Source: Plantago ovata
Taxonomy: Eukaryota > Streptophyta > Magnoliopsida > Lamiales > Plantaginaceae
DNA length: 64,000 bases
Assembly (NCBI GenBank): GCA_028274465.1
Contig: CM051457.1
Span: 15,365,097 to 15,429,096, forward strand
Direction of reading: 5' to 3'
Shown: positions 52,726-64,000 of the stretch, piece after piece
Layout: each line of letters begins with the position of its first letter
Numbering within the stretch: the first letter of the stretch is position 1
The notes under the pieces: generated by a model
Told to the model about the DNA's origin: nothing
Databases searched by the model: none
What the model saw: only the letters and a program-made list of their open reading frames with translations
Program-made: the position numbers and the translations under genes

Positions 52726-55700
52726 ATGGAGAAAGAGAAACCAGTCCTCCCACTCCACTCCTGCCGTACCCTAACAACCAACCTCATCATCAACAGGCTC
52801 GACATACTCCTCACCTCCATTGCCATCTCTGCCTTATTCTACTACCGAACCACCAATCTCCTCACATCACCACAACACCACCGACTCCCTCACCTCCTCA
52901 TCTTCCTTTCCGAAATTTCACTCACCTGCATTTGGATTCTTCGCCGGGCGGGTCGATGGAGGCCAGTCAAAAGGTCCGTTTACCCGGAGAGACTGCCCCA
53001 GTCCGATTCCAGCCTTCCGGCAGTCGACGTGTTCATATGCACTGCCGATCCTACCAAGGAGCCTGCTCTCAGTGTCATGAACACGGTCATTTCTGCCATG
53101 GCTCTGGATTATCCTGTTCACAAGCTCGCTGTTTATCTCTCTGATGATGGGGGTAGTTTTGTCACTTTACAGGCGGTGAGAGAGGCATGGGAGTTTGCCA
53201 AGGTTTGGGTTCCTTTTTGTAGGGAGCATAATTTGGAGACTAGGTCTCCAATTGCTTACTTTTCCACCCAAAATGAGATTGCAGGGCCTGAGAGTGTTGA
53301 GATTGAGGTTGTTGCTTGCTCTCATTCTCGGAGATTATTTATTTATTTGTTTATTTAATGTTATAAATATTAATATGTTATTTAACTCTTAGTGCAGAAA
53401 AAGTTTATGGAATTCAAGGAAAATCTGGAGAAGAATTCGGTTAACGCCAGCGGTTCTCTTAGCAGGGATCATCCCCCCACGGTCGAGGTAGAATACTAAC
53501 TCAAGAATACTACTATATGTTTTGCAAGTGATTGTCCCTGTTTTAGAGTATAAATTGTGCACTGGAATGAATTGGAATAAGATGATATGGTATATTGATG
53601 TTTTAAGATGAGTAATTTGAATTGTGATAGCATTTGTGTGAGATGTCATTAATCATTTCTCTGCTCTGTCTGCGTTTATAACCTAGATTGAGTTCATACC
53701 ACTGGTTTTTGGCTTCTTGTAATGTTATTAGTTCAAGTTTAGAGTAACACTAGGACTAGGTTGCAGACAACATACTATACATACCTTTATTTTCGTGTGA
53801 CAGAGATAAAGAATTGGAATCTTGTTCTCCACTTATTGGTGTAGATTTTAGGATGACTTCTTGGCTTCAGAATCTGTGCAATGACTAGATTAACATGTGG
53901 TTCCTCTTTGATGAATGTACGGCACCTCATTGATTCCCTTGAATGACCACCAATCTACAAAATCATATAATTCGGTCTAAGCTTGTTATTCACTAACAAT
54001 TTACACTGTTCTTGTTTATTGTGTTATTTAAAACCATACTTTCAGAATTTTGTGGTGGATGAGTAATTTGAAATGTGGTAGTATTTGTCTGCACTTGAAA
54101 CCTAAATTGAGTTAATTCAGCGGTGTTTTAGCTTCTTTTAATGTTATTACCTAAAAGTTGCCAGCAACTTTAGCTTGCTTACTATTATATAAAATACGCC
54201 CGATACCCCTAGACATTTGTCTGCACCTTTGTTTTCACATCACGGGGAATAAAGAATTGGAATCTTATTCTCCACTTATTCATATAGATTTGAGGATGAC
54301 CTCTTGGCTTTAGAACCTTATTCTCCACTTGTCCTCAAAATAATAGAATCTTTAATGGCTAGGTTCCTATGAGGGCTACTCTCAGGTTGCTAAAAAGAAT
54401 CGCTGGGCTTAGACTAAGTGGAGAAAATGTTTGTAACCCCTTAGCTGTTGGTGTTCTGAACATTAGGAGACTTCAGGATATGCATGCTGCTTTTGCAATC
54501 ATGTTGTGGTTTAAAGTTAGATCTCAATAATCTCTCTGTGTGAAATTCCTCTACCTCAAATACTGAAAAAATCTCTTGGCTTTAGGTTATCTACAATTAA
54601 CTAGCTTAACGTGTGGTCCCTGGTTGAATGTACACCTCAATGTTCTCACCAATCTAGGAAACTTTATAATTCGGTCTAAGCTTGTTATATCTTGAAACAA
54701 TTATACATGTTAAAGATTGTCGTGTAACATGTAGCTATTATCTGTTTTGTGACATGATGACAAGTATAAACAAAAAAATGTTGCAACAATATTTAGTGAA
54801 AATGAATTGCCGCAGATTCTTTATGCCCAGAAGCAATGTGTTTACTTCTCACAAAGCTGTATTGACAGGTCATGAACAGTGAAGGAATGCCATATCTCGT
54901 TTATGTCGCTAGAGAGAAAAGGCCATCTCACCCGCACCATTTTAAAGGAGGGGCTCTTAATGCTCTGGCAAGTTTTCCTTCTGGCTATATGATTGATTTT
55001 GATTCAAGTATTGTTAGGGATAATTCTCATGACTAGCTATTACTGTTGAGGTTATCGCAGTTTGTATTACCTATTCACATTTGTACTCGTTTCATGTACT
55101 TTTAGTTTTCCAACAGTGTTTCCTTATATCTGAATGATGACAAGTGTCATATGTCTGCATTCACAGCTCAAAGTGTCCGCAATGATTAGCAATGCACCAT
55201 ACTTTCTCGTACTTGACTGTGACCATTACTGCAATGATCCAACATCAGCCCGCCAAGCGATGTGTTTTTTTCTTGATCCCGTAATATCTCAGAAACTCGC
55301 TTGGGTTCAGTTTCCACAGAGATTCCGCGATACCACTGAGCATGACATCTATGGTAGTCAGCTGCATCATGTTTGGGTAACTTTCTCTGACATTTAATCG
55401 TTAGACATTGTAAGATCACTTTTACTATGTGGACTTGATCTGAATTCTCACTGCTGTTTTTGTAATGACAGAGAGAAGGGATTGGATGGGATGGGCTAAA
55501 AGGACCCAGCATATATGGATGCAACTTCTACATGTCAAGGGAAGCAGTCTACGGAACTGAAAAACTTCAGAAGGGTAGAGGAAAATCTCATTCTTGTATT
55601 AGTCACCGTGTACTTTTGAAGTAAGTGCTGAACCAGCCCTCTCATAAAAGTTCCTGTTTGTCTTCCTGTCTAGATGTTGATCTCAACCAGCTGAAGAAGT

Positions 55701-57008
55701 CTTTTGGTTCAAGCAATGAGTTCCTGAAATCAATTTTCAAGGACTATATACCGAGCATGTCAAGGAATGGAAAAGTTTCTGATGCTCTGCAGAAAGAAAT
55801 TGAAATGCTGGCCACTTGTACGTATGACACGGACACAGAATGGGGAACTAAGGCAAGTTTTAACAACTGTCTGATTGTAAAATGGAGAAATGTTGGCTGG
55901 TGTAGACTCAATATTTTGATATGCAAGTGCAGGTGGGTTATGCGTACTTTACTGTAGTGGAAGATTCCATCACGAGCCTTGATTTACATAGTAAAGGCTG
56001 GATATCTGTGTTTATTGATCCTGAAAGGCCATGTTTCTTGGGTGCGTGCACTACAAATATGAATGATATGTTAGTTCAACAGACAAGATGGGCCTTTGGG
56101 CTGACGCAGATTGCATTGTCCAAGTATTGTCCTCTTTTCTACGGGCCATGGAGCATGTCTATTCTTGAAAGAATATGTTATTGTGCACATAATCTTAGTA
56201 CCATTCTCACTGTGCCCTTCTACGGGCTTGTCCTTATTCCACAGATCTGTCTACTTCGCGGCATTCCTCTATATCCCAAGGTCAGTTATGAAGGAAAATA
56301 ATTGAGGCTGAACAGCGTTGTTGCTTAATTCATGGTGTCAAAGATTACTTATTTATTGTGCTTCAGCTGAAATGTTTTAACTTGTTACTTTCATGCTGTT
56401 TGTGCAAGAATATGCTTCCTCCTTCCTAACAGTTGATTTTATTTGTCTTCGGTTCATCACAGGTGTCTGATCCTTTTTTTATTGCATTTGCATTTATATT
56501 TACCTCATCTCAACTGAAACATGTCCAAGAGGTTATGTCTTATGGCGATTCATTCATGACATCATTGTACGAACTGAGGGTTTGGATGATGAAAGCAACT
56601 TCGGCTTACCTTTTTGCAACTATCAATGCTATCCTGGACTTCTTTGGATTGCGCGAAGCAAATTTTTCACTAACAAGCAAGGTAGTTGATGATGAACAAC
56701 TTAAGCGTTTTGAGAAGGGTATATATGATTTCCAAGTTGCACCACTGTTGATCATCCCATGCTGCAGCATGTACATCCTCAATTTCACTGCCTTTGTTAT
56801 TGGAGTTGCGGGGATGGTACGTAGTCATAACGTGGATGAGATGTTTATACAAGCATTTATCCCGTTATTTGGGATACTTGTGAATTATCATTTTCTTGCT
56901 GCTATGGTCTTCAGGACGGACAAGGGTAGAATTTCACCCTCTGTTACCCTTGTTTCTCTTGCAATTTCGGCCATCATCTTGTTCGGTGGTTTTCTTTTTA
57001 TCAAGTAG
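52726..57008 (+). CDS. Cellulose-synthase-like G-type glycosyltransferase (GT2)
   Basis: Membrane GT2 enzyme of the CslE/CslG group. Some relatives in Caryophyllales and legumes attach glucuronic acid to triterpenoids in saponin synthesis; the substrate here is unknown. Exons: 52726-53307, 53398-53487, 54869-54967, 55167-55376, 55472-55574, 55674-55852, 55933-56280, 56463-57008; 2157 nt, 718 residues. N-terminal helices lie near 22-42 and 55-75. Catalytic motifs are LSDDGGS near 142, VLDCDHY at 272-278, VVED at 429-432 and Q470-x-x-R473-W474. C-terminal membrane helices follow (LSTILTVPFYGLVLIPQICL and others). Introns 3 and 6 use GC donors (GCAAGT). The usual EDxxTGxxxH after the third aspartate is EDSITSLDLH. 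Group identity is firm, subclass less so. Confidence 0.88.
53488..54868 (+). repeat. Csl intron 2 with internal diverged duplications
   Basis: Blocks recur in the same order. AAAGAATTGGAATCTTGTTCTC near 53810 has AAAGAATTGGAATCTTATTCTC near 54252. ATAATTCGGTCTAAGCTTGTTAT occurs near 53970 and 54669. Variants of TTTTAGCTTCTTTTAATGTTATTA occur near 53706 and 54127. The intron grew by local duplication of roughly 300-450-bp segments that later diverged. Confidence 0.6.
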
Positions 57009-58226
57009 AGTGATAAAAAAAACGGTTGGTTACATTTTGATACAATTGGCAGTAGCTATGTAATACTTGCTGTGGGGTTATAAGCATTTTCAGTTCGATG
57101 GATAGTACTATACCTTTAACATAAGTTGTTATCACTAATTGAGTTATACTTCATATAGTGATCCGCTTTGGGTTTAGTACCTTTAACATAAGTTGTTATC
57201 ACTAATTGAGTTATACTTCATATAGTGATCCGCTTTGGGTGATGAGTGTTGAAATGTTCAAACTTCAAACTTTTAAACCCATATACTCCAGCTCTTTGAT
57301 AAAAAATTAAAATAAAGGTTGTTTGGTGTAAATGTATGAGTACACCCTATATATATTAGGAACTTTACAGGCTAACCTCATGTCAAGAAAATTTGACAAC
57401 AACCTCGAGTAAGTGATTTTGGTTCAACGCATTTGCAAATTGCAATGACTATAATGATTGGTGTCATTTCAGAAGGTAAAATGACCATTAAAAAAATGCT
57501 AGGGTAATCACCAAAAACCACCCTACCCATTAAAACACTCAAACAACTTAGTGGACTAGTATAATTATCCCATTGATTTTAGGCATGAAAACTAGATGGG
57601 TCCGTCACAAATCATCCCCTTTTGCTATTCTAATTCAAAAAACAGAACACGCGCATGAGTAGGGACCAACTTTATGTAAAGCTCAGCTCAGTCTCCCTCA
57701 CCTTTTGCTCGAAGGAACACTCGCTAATCATTATCTCCACTCTCTCCCAAACCTCCTTTCAATCTGTCAATGACACCGAAAAGCACACTAGACTGTGTTT
57801 TGAAATCTGGAGCAGAAGTTGACTCCATCAATTCTCCGTATTGAGGTTCAACCGGGTCATTTCCAATTAAATTGAACTTGACTCGTGTATATATAAAGCC
57901 ATGTTTAATTTGTTTAAAAAACACCCTCTTCAATTTAATTTAAATTTGTTTAGTTGAAATCAGTCCAATCAGATTTTTCCAGATAAATCAAACAGACACC
58001 TATCTATATAAATTGTTATTTTTAATAAAAACACATATTTTTTTAGTGTAACTGTGTCAATAAGAATAACGAGTCAACTGACTTTTAACCTGGTGACATT
58101 ATCGGTTTTAACTATTAAGGTTCAACCAGACCAACCTAAATCGACCCGCAGAGTCTTGAAACATTGACACTAACTAATATCTCTTTCACATACTCCTCTC
58201 ACTCACTCTCATCTCATTCTGCAACT
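57009..58226 (+). other. Csl 3' flank and BRL2 upstream region
   Basis: Holds a 67-bp direct duplication (57111-57240). It also has a minus-strand short frame ending ...IDRLKGGLGESGDND (stop near 57724) that I do not recognise, and a TATATAAA at about 58006-58013, 214 bp before the BRL2 ATG. The last 60 bp are a CT-rich leader. Confidence 0.45.
57111..57240 (+). repeat. Near-perfect 67-bp tandem duplication in the Csl 3' flank
   Basis: TACCTTTAACATAAGTTGTT... starts at 57111 and 57178; the copies are identical for about 62 bp, which points to a recent event. Confidence 0.9.
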
Positions 58227-61200
58227 ATGGAAGAGTTTTTCAACAAAATCTTACTCCTCACTCTCATCTCACTCTTTCTCTTCACCTGGTCAGCCACAGC
58301 AAGATACACCTCAATCAACACAGATGCCTCATCCCTTTTATCATTCAAGAAAATGATCCAAACAGATCCAAACAATGCCATTTCAGACTGGAACATCAAG
58401 AAAGATCCTTGCACTTGGCAAGGAATCACTTGCAATAGCCTCGGGCGTGTATCAGCTATCGATCTTGCCCAATCGAAACTCGTTGCGAAGCAAGAACTCA
58501 CCTTTTCACCATTTTCTTCACTAGACATGTTAGTTTCTCTCAATCTCACTGCCAATTCTTTCACCATAAATGCCACTACATCTTTCCTGCAGCTCCCAGC
58601 TTCAGTCACGCAACTAGAGCTCTCGTTTTCCGGGGTTTTCGGTCGATTACCAGAAACCTTCTTCACATCATGTCCAAATCTTGAATATGTCAACCTTGCT
58701 TTCAATAACATAACAGGTTCACTACCTGATTCTCTGTTCCTGCACATCGACAAACTGACGTACCTCGATCTCTCATATAACAACATCACAGGTCCCATAT
58801 CCGGGTTAAGGATCGAAAGCTGCAGTGTTTTGTCACATTTAGATTTCTCAGGGAATCAAATGGTAGGCTCTCTCCCATCCTCATTTGCAAACTGCACCAA
58901 CCTGAACGAGTTCATCTTTCCGGAGAATTACCTATCCGGTCCCATCCCGCCAGCGTTCGGTCTTCTAAAAAACCTGCAGGTTCTGGATCTTTCTCACAAT
59001 CAGCTTAATGGTTGGATCCCGTTCGAACTGGGAAACACTTGTGGTTCACTTGCTGAACTCAAGTTGTCCAACAACAACATCACCGGATCAATCCCGCTTT
59101 CATTTTCTTCCTGTTCTACACTCCAGGTTCTTGATTTATCGAAGAATAACTTAACAGGTCCCTTCCCTGATTCAATTCTCAGCAACTTGGCTTCACTGGA
59201 GACACTTTTGCTGAGTGACAATAGAATCAGTGGCGAGTTCCCGGCTTCGATTTCATTCTGTAACAAACTGAGAGTCGTTGACTTTAGTTCCAATATGCTC
59301 AACGGGATTATTCCGCCTGATATATGTTCCGGCCCCACCACTTCACTCGAAGAGCTGAGGCTGCCGGATAATTCACTCTATGGACCTATCCCGGCTCAAC
59401 TATCTCAATGCTCTCAGCTGAAGGTCATCGATTTCAGCATAAATTACATCAATGGTACTAAATTACATCAACTTTATATTCATTTATGATATTATGTTAT
59501 ACGAGTATAAGTTCTGTATCAGTTAAATATTCCATCTTAGTTAGAAGCTCGAATTTGTAGAGAGGTGCGAAATTGGTTTTGTTGATCACATTGATTCCTT
59601 TACAGGTACAATTCCGGTGGAACTTGGGAAACTGGAGAATCTGGAACAGCTGATAGCATGGTACAACAGCTTGGAAGGGAATGTACCTGCAGAGTTGGGG
59701 GCCTGTAAGAAGCTGAAGAATCTTATCCTGAACAACAACCGGTTAAGTGGTCCTTTATCAAGTGAGTTGTCGAATTGTGCTAATATAGAATGGATTTCGC
59801 TCACGAGCAATGGTCTAAGTGGGGAGATCCCGAAAGAACTTGGACTCCTGTCCAGGTTGGCTGTTCTGCAACTTGCCAACAATAGCTTCAGTGGAGAGAT
59901 CCCTCATGAGTTGGCCAACTGCACCAGTTTGGTTTGGCTAGACTTGAATAGCAATCAGTTGTCGGGTGAAATACCGTCTCATCTAGGGAGGCAACTTGGA
60001 GCTAAGGCCCTGACTGGAATCCTCTCAGGCAACACGCTTGTTTTTGTCAGAAATGTCGGGAATTCCTGCAGGGGAATTGGTGGATTGCTCGAGTTTGCTG
60101 GTATTCGTCCTGACAGACTGTTACAAGTAAGAAATTTCAAATTACCTTATGCGTTAGATAGGTTTATTTGAATGTCTGACATAATAAGTATGGTACATGA
60201 ATCACTAGCTTGTAGTTGATCACTTTTCCAGTTAAACATATATATTAGCTAGTTTTGCAAATCAGAACCTTTGTTATGGAATAACTGATGTGAACATGTA
60301 TCTAAGTTGGGGCTGCGTTATCAGAAAAAGTTTGGGCTTATAATACATTGATTTTTGCATGTCTTGTTTGAACCTAGAGAATTTAATGTACCTGCTTCTA
60401 CAGGTACCATCTTTGAGGAGTTGTGATTTCACTCGCTTGTATTCGGGTCCAGTACTGAGTCTCTTCACTCGGTACCAAACTTTGGAGTATCTCGATCTAT
60501 CCTATAACCAGCTTCGAGGAAAGATCCCTGATGGATTTGGTGAAATGATAGCATTACAAGTTCTAGTGCTAGCTCACAACCAATTATCCGGAGAAATACC
60601 ATCTTCTTTAGGCCAGTTAAAGAATCTTGGAGTGTTTGATGCGTCCCACAACAGGCTGCAGGGCCATATACCAGCTTCGTTTTCGATGCTTTCGTTCTTG
60701 GTACAGATTGATCTGTCAAACAATGAGTTAACTGGGCAGATCCCCACAACAGGACAACTTAGCACTCTCCCAGCTAGTCAGTATGCAAATAATCCGGGAC
60801 TATGTGGTGTTCCCTTACCCGAATGTGTAGCAACTGTAAACCAACCACAGCCTACGGAAACGAAAGCACGAAAGGCAGGTACCGCGGCTACATGGGCTAA
60901 CAGCATAGTAATGGGAATATTAATCTCTGTTGGTTCTGTTTGCATTTTAATCGTTTGGGCGATTGCTGTGCATGCTAGACGAAAGGAGGCTGAAGGGCTA
61001 AAGATGCTCAACAGTTTACAAGCGTCCCATGCGGCAACTACGTGGAAGATTGAGAAGGAGAAAGAGCCACTGAGTATTAATGTTGCTACTTTCCAGAGGC
61101 AGTTAAGGAAAGTAAAATTCTCTCAGTTGATTGAGGCCACAAACGGTTTCTCTGCTGCAAGTATGATTGGATCAGGAGGATTCGGTGAAGTCTTCAAGGC

Positions 61201-62029
61201 GTCACTTAAGGACGGATCAAGCGTTGCAATAAAGAAACTTATAAGATTGAGTTGCCAAGGGGATAGGGAGTTCATGGCTGAAATGGAGACACTGGGAAAG
61301 ATCAAGCACAGGAATCTCGTACCTCTGTTAGGATACTGTAAAATAGGTGAGGAAAGGCTTTTGGTTTATGAGTTCATGCAATACGGAAGTTTAGAAGAAA
61401 TGCTACATGGGAAGAACAAGAAAAGGACTTTGACATGGGAAGAGAGGAAGAAAATAGCTAGAGGTGCTGCTAAAGGGCTATGTTTCCTTCACCATAATTG
61501 TATCCCTCACATCATCCACCGCGATATGAAATCGAGCAATGTTCTTTTAGACGACCAGATGGAAGCTAGGGTGTCAGATTTTGGTATGGCGAGGCTGATC
61601 AGTGCACTTGACACGCATCTAAGCGTTAGCACTCTTGCTGGAACACCAGGCTATGTACCACCCGAGTACTATCAGAGTTTTCGTTGCACGTCAAAGGGAG
61701 ATGTGTACTCATTCGGCGTAATCCTATTGGAACTGCTTACTGGGAAGAGGCCTACTGATAAGGAAGATTTTGGAGATACAAATTTGGTGGGATGGGTGAA
61801 GGGTAAGGTGAGAGAAGGGAAAGGATTGGAAGTGATTGATCAAGAGTTGGTTTCTGTGAGTAAAAATGAGGCTGAAGAAGTGAAAGAGATGGTCAAGTAT
61901 CTGGACATAAGTCTACACTGTGTTGATGATTTCCCATCCAGAAGGCCTAATATGTTGCAAGTTGTGGCCATGTTAAGGGAGCTTGTGTCACAAGAGGGTG
62001 CTACTAGTGGAAGTAGTAACAGTGCTTGA
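58227..62029 (+). CDS. BRL2: BRI1-like 2 (VASCULAR HIGHWAY 1) LRR receptor-like kinase
   Basis: Plasma-membrane receptor kinase of the BRI1 family; in Arabidopsis VH1/BRL2 acts in leaf vein patterning and, unlike BRI1, is not clearly a brassinosteroid receptor. Exons: 58227-59454, 59606-60126, 60404-62029; 3375 nt, 1124 residues. A signal peptide spans about 1-25. The N-cap cysteine pair is in [11 protein letters not shown], followed by some 22-24 leucine-rich repeats. The island domain ([20 protein letters not shown] to [10 protein letters not shown]) lies near 550-605. The membrane helix is about 749-773. The kinase covers about 833-1105, with GSGGFG at 839-844, Lys860, HRD at 955-957 and DFG at 975-977. 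[20 protein letters not shown] before the kinase is a BRL hallmark. The ATG chosen starts the signal peptide. Two small in-phase introns interrupt the ectodomain. Confidence 0.95.
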
Positions 62030-63090
62030 GATTTAATTTACTACATGTTCTTTTGTTTCTTTTCTGTCAACTCTCAATATATTGTTACAACTAAGGTGTT
62101 TAAATAGTTGAGTTTGAGTTATAAAGCAGATGTTTCTAAAAAAAAAAGTTATAAAACAGATGTTATTAATATTACAGGTTTGATCATATCAACAGCATGT
62201 GTTCCATAGTCCATACCTTCCTCTCAAGTTGAATAAACTAGCTACAGAGTTCGGATCTAATTTTAATGAGATATTTCCGTATTTAAATTAGCTATTATAT
62301 TTGGTATTAATTTAAAAAGTCATTTTCGACTCTAAATTAGCTTATAAGCTAGTTTCTTAAATAGTTACATTAATTAAAATGAACTAATTTATCAGCTCAT
62401 TCACCAAAACAATTCCACTAAAATCAACTAACTTATCAACTACTTTACTTATTAGCTATCAATTTGTCTCTGTTCTCTTCGTTCGAACATTATTAATGAA
62501 CTGAACTTATTTGTAATATATACTAGTAATAAACATATAAACAAATATGAATGAAACTGAATATAATTGAAATTAATTAGTTTCATACGAAGATACGAAG
62601 AGATAACCTTAGTTTATCAACTCCACCTAACTTATAAGCTAATTTTACTAAATATAGCCATAGTTTTTGTTTGGGCTCCTTGCATTGAGACAATTAGACA
62701 AGTTGAGATAGTTATATCCAAATATAATTTAAAATTTTACTAAAATTAAATGAAAAGATCAAAATGTCTTACTTTTTAACTCACTGAAATAAAATAAGCA
62801 AGTAATTCAAAATTGTTTTGAACACTCAATCATAATAAATTTCATCTTATTTTTTTCATAATATGACAGAACATTTTGGAAAATGCCAAAAATGTCTCCG
62901 AAATTTTTTCAGATTTTTTTTGTTTTTTTAAGTCTCAGATGTTCCACAGTAAAATGATTTTGTACTAACATTCCATAAACAGAAAAGGGAAGGGTGTTTG
63001 TGTAACTTAACTTAAATATATTTCTTTTTCTGTTTGATTAATATTGTTAGAATATTTTCTTTTGATTATTATCTTTATCTTTCTTAGCAT
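62030..63090. other. Intergenic spacer after BRL2
   Basis: AT-rich with no usable frame. AGCTTATAAGCTA-like palindromes near 62334-62350 and 62628-62645 face each other and may be ends of a decayed MITE, but the pairing is too weak to call. Confidence 0.4.
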
Positions 63091-63093
63091 TGA

Positions 63094-63255
63094 GGAAGTT
63101 GTCTCTCTCTCTCTTTCTCTTTCTCTCTCTCTCTCTGTTTCAATCTTCTCTCTCTCCTCTTTCTTGTTTCTCTCTCCTCTCTCCAGAAGGAAAAAAACCT
63201 AAAAAGAGCTGTTTACATTACCCACAAGTGCGTCCTCTCTCTCTATCTATATCTC
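63094..63255 (+). promoter_or_regulatory. CT-rich tract, probable leader of a gene starting beyond the window
   Basis: Long runs of CTCTCT and CTTTCT, then GAAGGAAAAAAACC and another CT run, resemble plant 5' UTRs (Y-patch/CT repeats) on the plus strand. No ATG frame of size follows inside the window, so a leader intron would be needed. Confidence 0.4.
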
Positions 63256-63704
63256 AAATAAAATGAAAAGGGCAAAGAAAATGTTTATCTGCACTTTCCC
63301 TTTTTCTCTTTCCTATCAGATGCCTCCAAATCATTTCCCCCAACCCTAATTTTGAATGCGTGAATTTTAACATATTTCTTGGCAATTATGTGTGTCAGAT
63401 CTGAATTCATATTGTAAAGATTGGACCTTTTCTGCAGGAATCTCTTTGTTAATTTGTTTGTGTGTTTTAATTTACATGGGTTTTCGTTTTTTTGTTGAGA
63501 TCCGTTTGACTTCGTTCGATTCACATCATTAGATTCTGCATTTGATTTCAAATTATTATGTTCAGATCCTGTTGCTATTTGATTCTCTGTAAATGTGCAT
63601 TGAAAGTGCTAATTTTTAGGGCTAAAGGTTGTTCATTTGGGATTGAAGAACCTATTGTTTGCGTTCGAATCTAAAAATGATAGATCATAATCGTATATTT
63701 CATG

Positions 63705-64000
63705 GTAATTATCAGCATTTCATCACTTGTAGAATTCGACCGGGTTCTTGATCTGCATTTATTCTGCATTTTCTGATCTGCTTGTGTGATTGTAACTGAG
63801 TTTGTGGTCATTATCACCATTTTACCACTTGTAGAATTCGACCACAGCGGGTTCGTAATCTGCATTTATTCTGCTCTTGTGGTACTATCAGCATTTTATC
63901 ACTTGTCTAATTCGACTACCGGGTTCTTGATCTGCATTCATGATGATAATATGACAATTTGTGGTAATTATCTGCATTTGTTATTATTTCGTCTTACTCA
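63705..64000 (+). repeat. Imperfect tandem repeat running off the window end
   Basis: Units begin GTAATTATCAGCATTT or variants at 63705, 63807, 63882 and 63964. They share CACTTGTAGAATTCGAC, CGGGTTCTTGATCTGCATT and TTGTGGT. Unit lengths vary (102, 75, 82 bp). Confidence 0.75.

Noticed and set aside
58214..58798. 194-codon minus-strand frame
   Set aside because: Antisense shadow of the BRL2 ectodomain exon.
59455..59489. Early stop in BRL2 (frame ends ...[13 protein letters not shown]), suggesting a truncated receptor
   Set aside because: A GTACTA donor and TTTACAG acceptor join INYING to TIPVELGK in phase, so the stop is intronic.

Overview
This window is nuclear DNA of a flowering plant, almost certainly a core eudicot. 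It is AT-rich. All eight clear genes have orthologues across land plants and are split by AT-rich GT-AG introns, and the spaces between and within them are dotted with MITEs, SINEs, LINE ends and a miniature LTR retrotransposon. The CslG-type gene and the repeat style would fit Caryophyllales (Amaranthaceae), but that is a guess. There is no bacterial, CRISPR, prophage or operon content.

Layout, left to right. 306-4616 (-): cofactor-independent phosphoglycerate mutase (glycolysis), nine coding exons plus a spliced 5' leader, with an apparent one-base frameshift. About 5.4-8.3 kb: intergenic repeats, including a complete 501-bp TRIM element, two very short LINE tails and a MITE. 8770-12480 (+): PEX4/UBC21, the peroxisomal ubiquitin-conjugating enzyme. 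12994-13164 (+): an unexplained small ORF behind a good TATA box. 13529-25994 (-): a 1050-residue MATH/TRAF protein of the MUSE13/MUSE14 type, with 12 coding exons and introns full of MITEs and SINEs. About 26.98-28.08 kb (+): a decayed LINE. 29056-33954 (-): MCM6 replicative helicase subunit, 15 exons, with a paired E2F site just upstream. 35062-40720 (-): agenet (Tudor-like) protein. 43054-48555 (-): CWF19-like 2 splicing/debranching factor. 48.6-52.7 kb: repeat-rich spacer with B-box tandem repeats, a MITE next to its own empty site, and a SINE. 52726-57008 (+): cellulose-synthase-like G-type glycosyltransferase with two GC-AG introns. 58227-62029 (+): BRI1-like 2 (VH1/BRL2) receptor kinase. 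62-64 kb: AT-rich spacer, a CT-rich leader-like tract and a tandem repeat running off the end.

The genes form no pathway or cluster; this is ordinary eudicot gene order with housekeeping genes (glycolysis, peroxisome import, replication, splicing) beside immunity and receptor genes. Exon joins were made by hand from splice consensus, reading phase and family knowledge. Seven of the eight joined CDSs are exact multiples of three; the phosphoglycerate mutase is exactly one base short. I found no convincing new multi-gene system. The points most worth a second look are that frameshift, the two GC-AG introns, the TRIM element, the MITE with a preserved empty site, and the pol III B-box tandem array.
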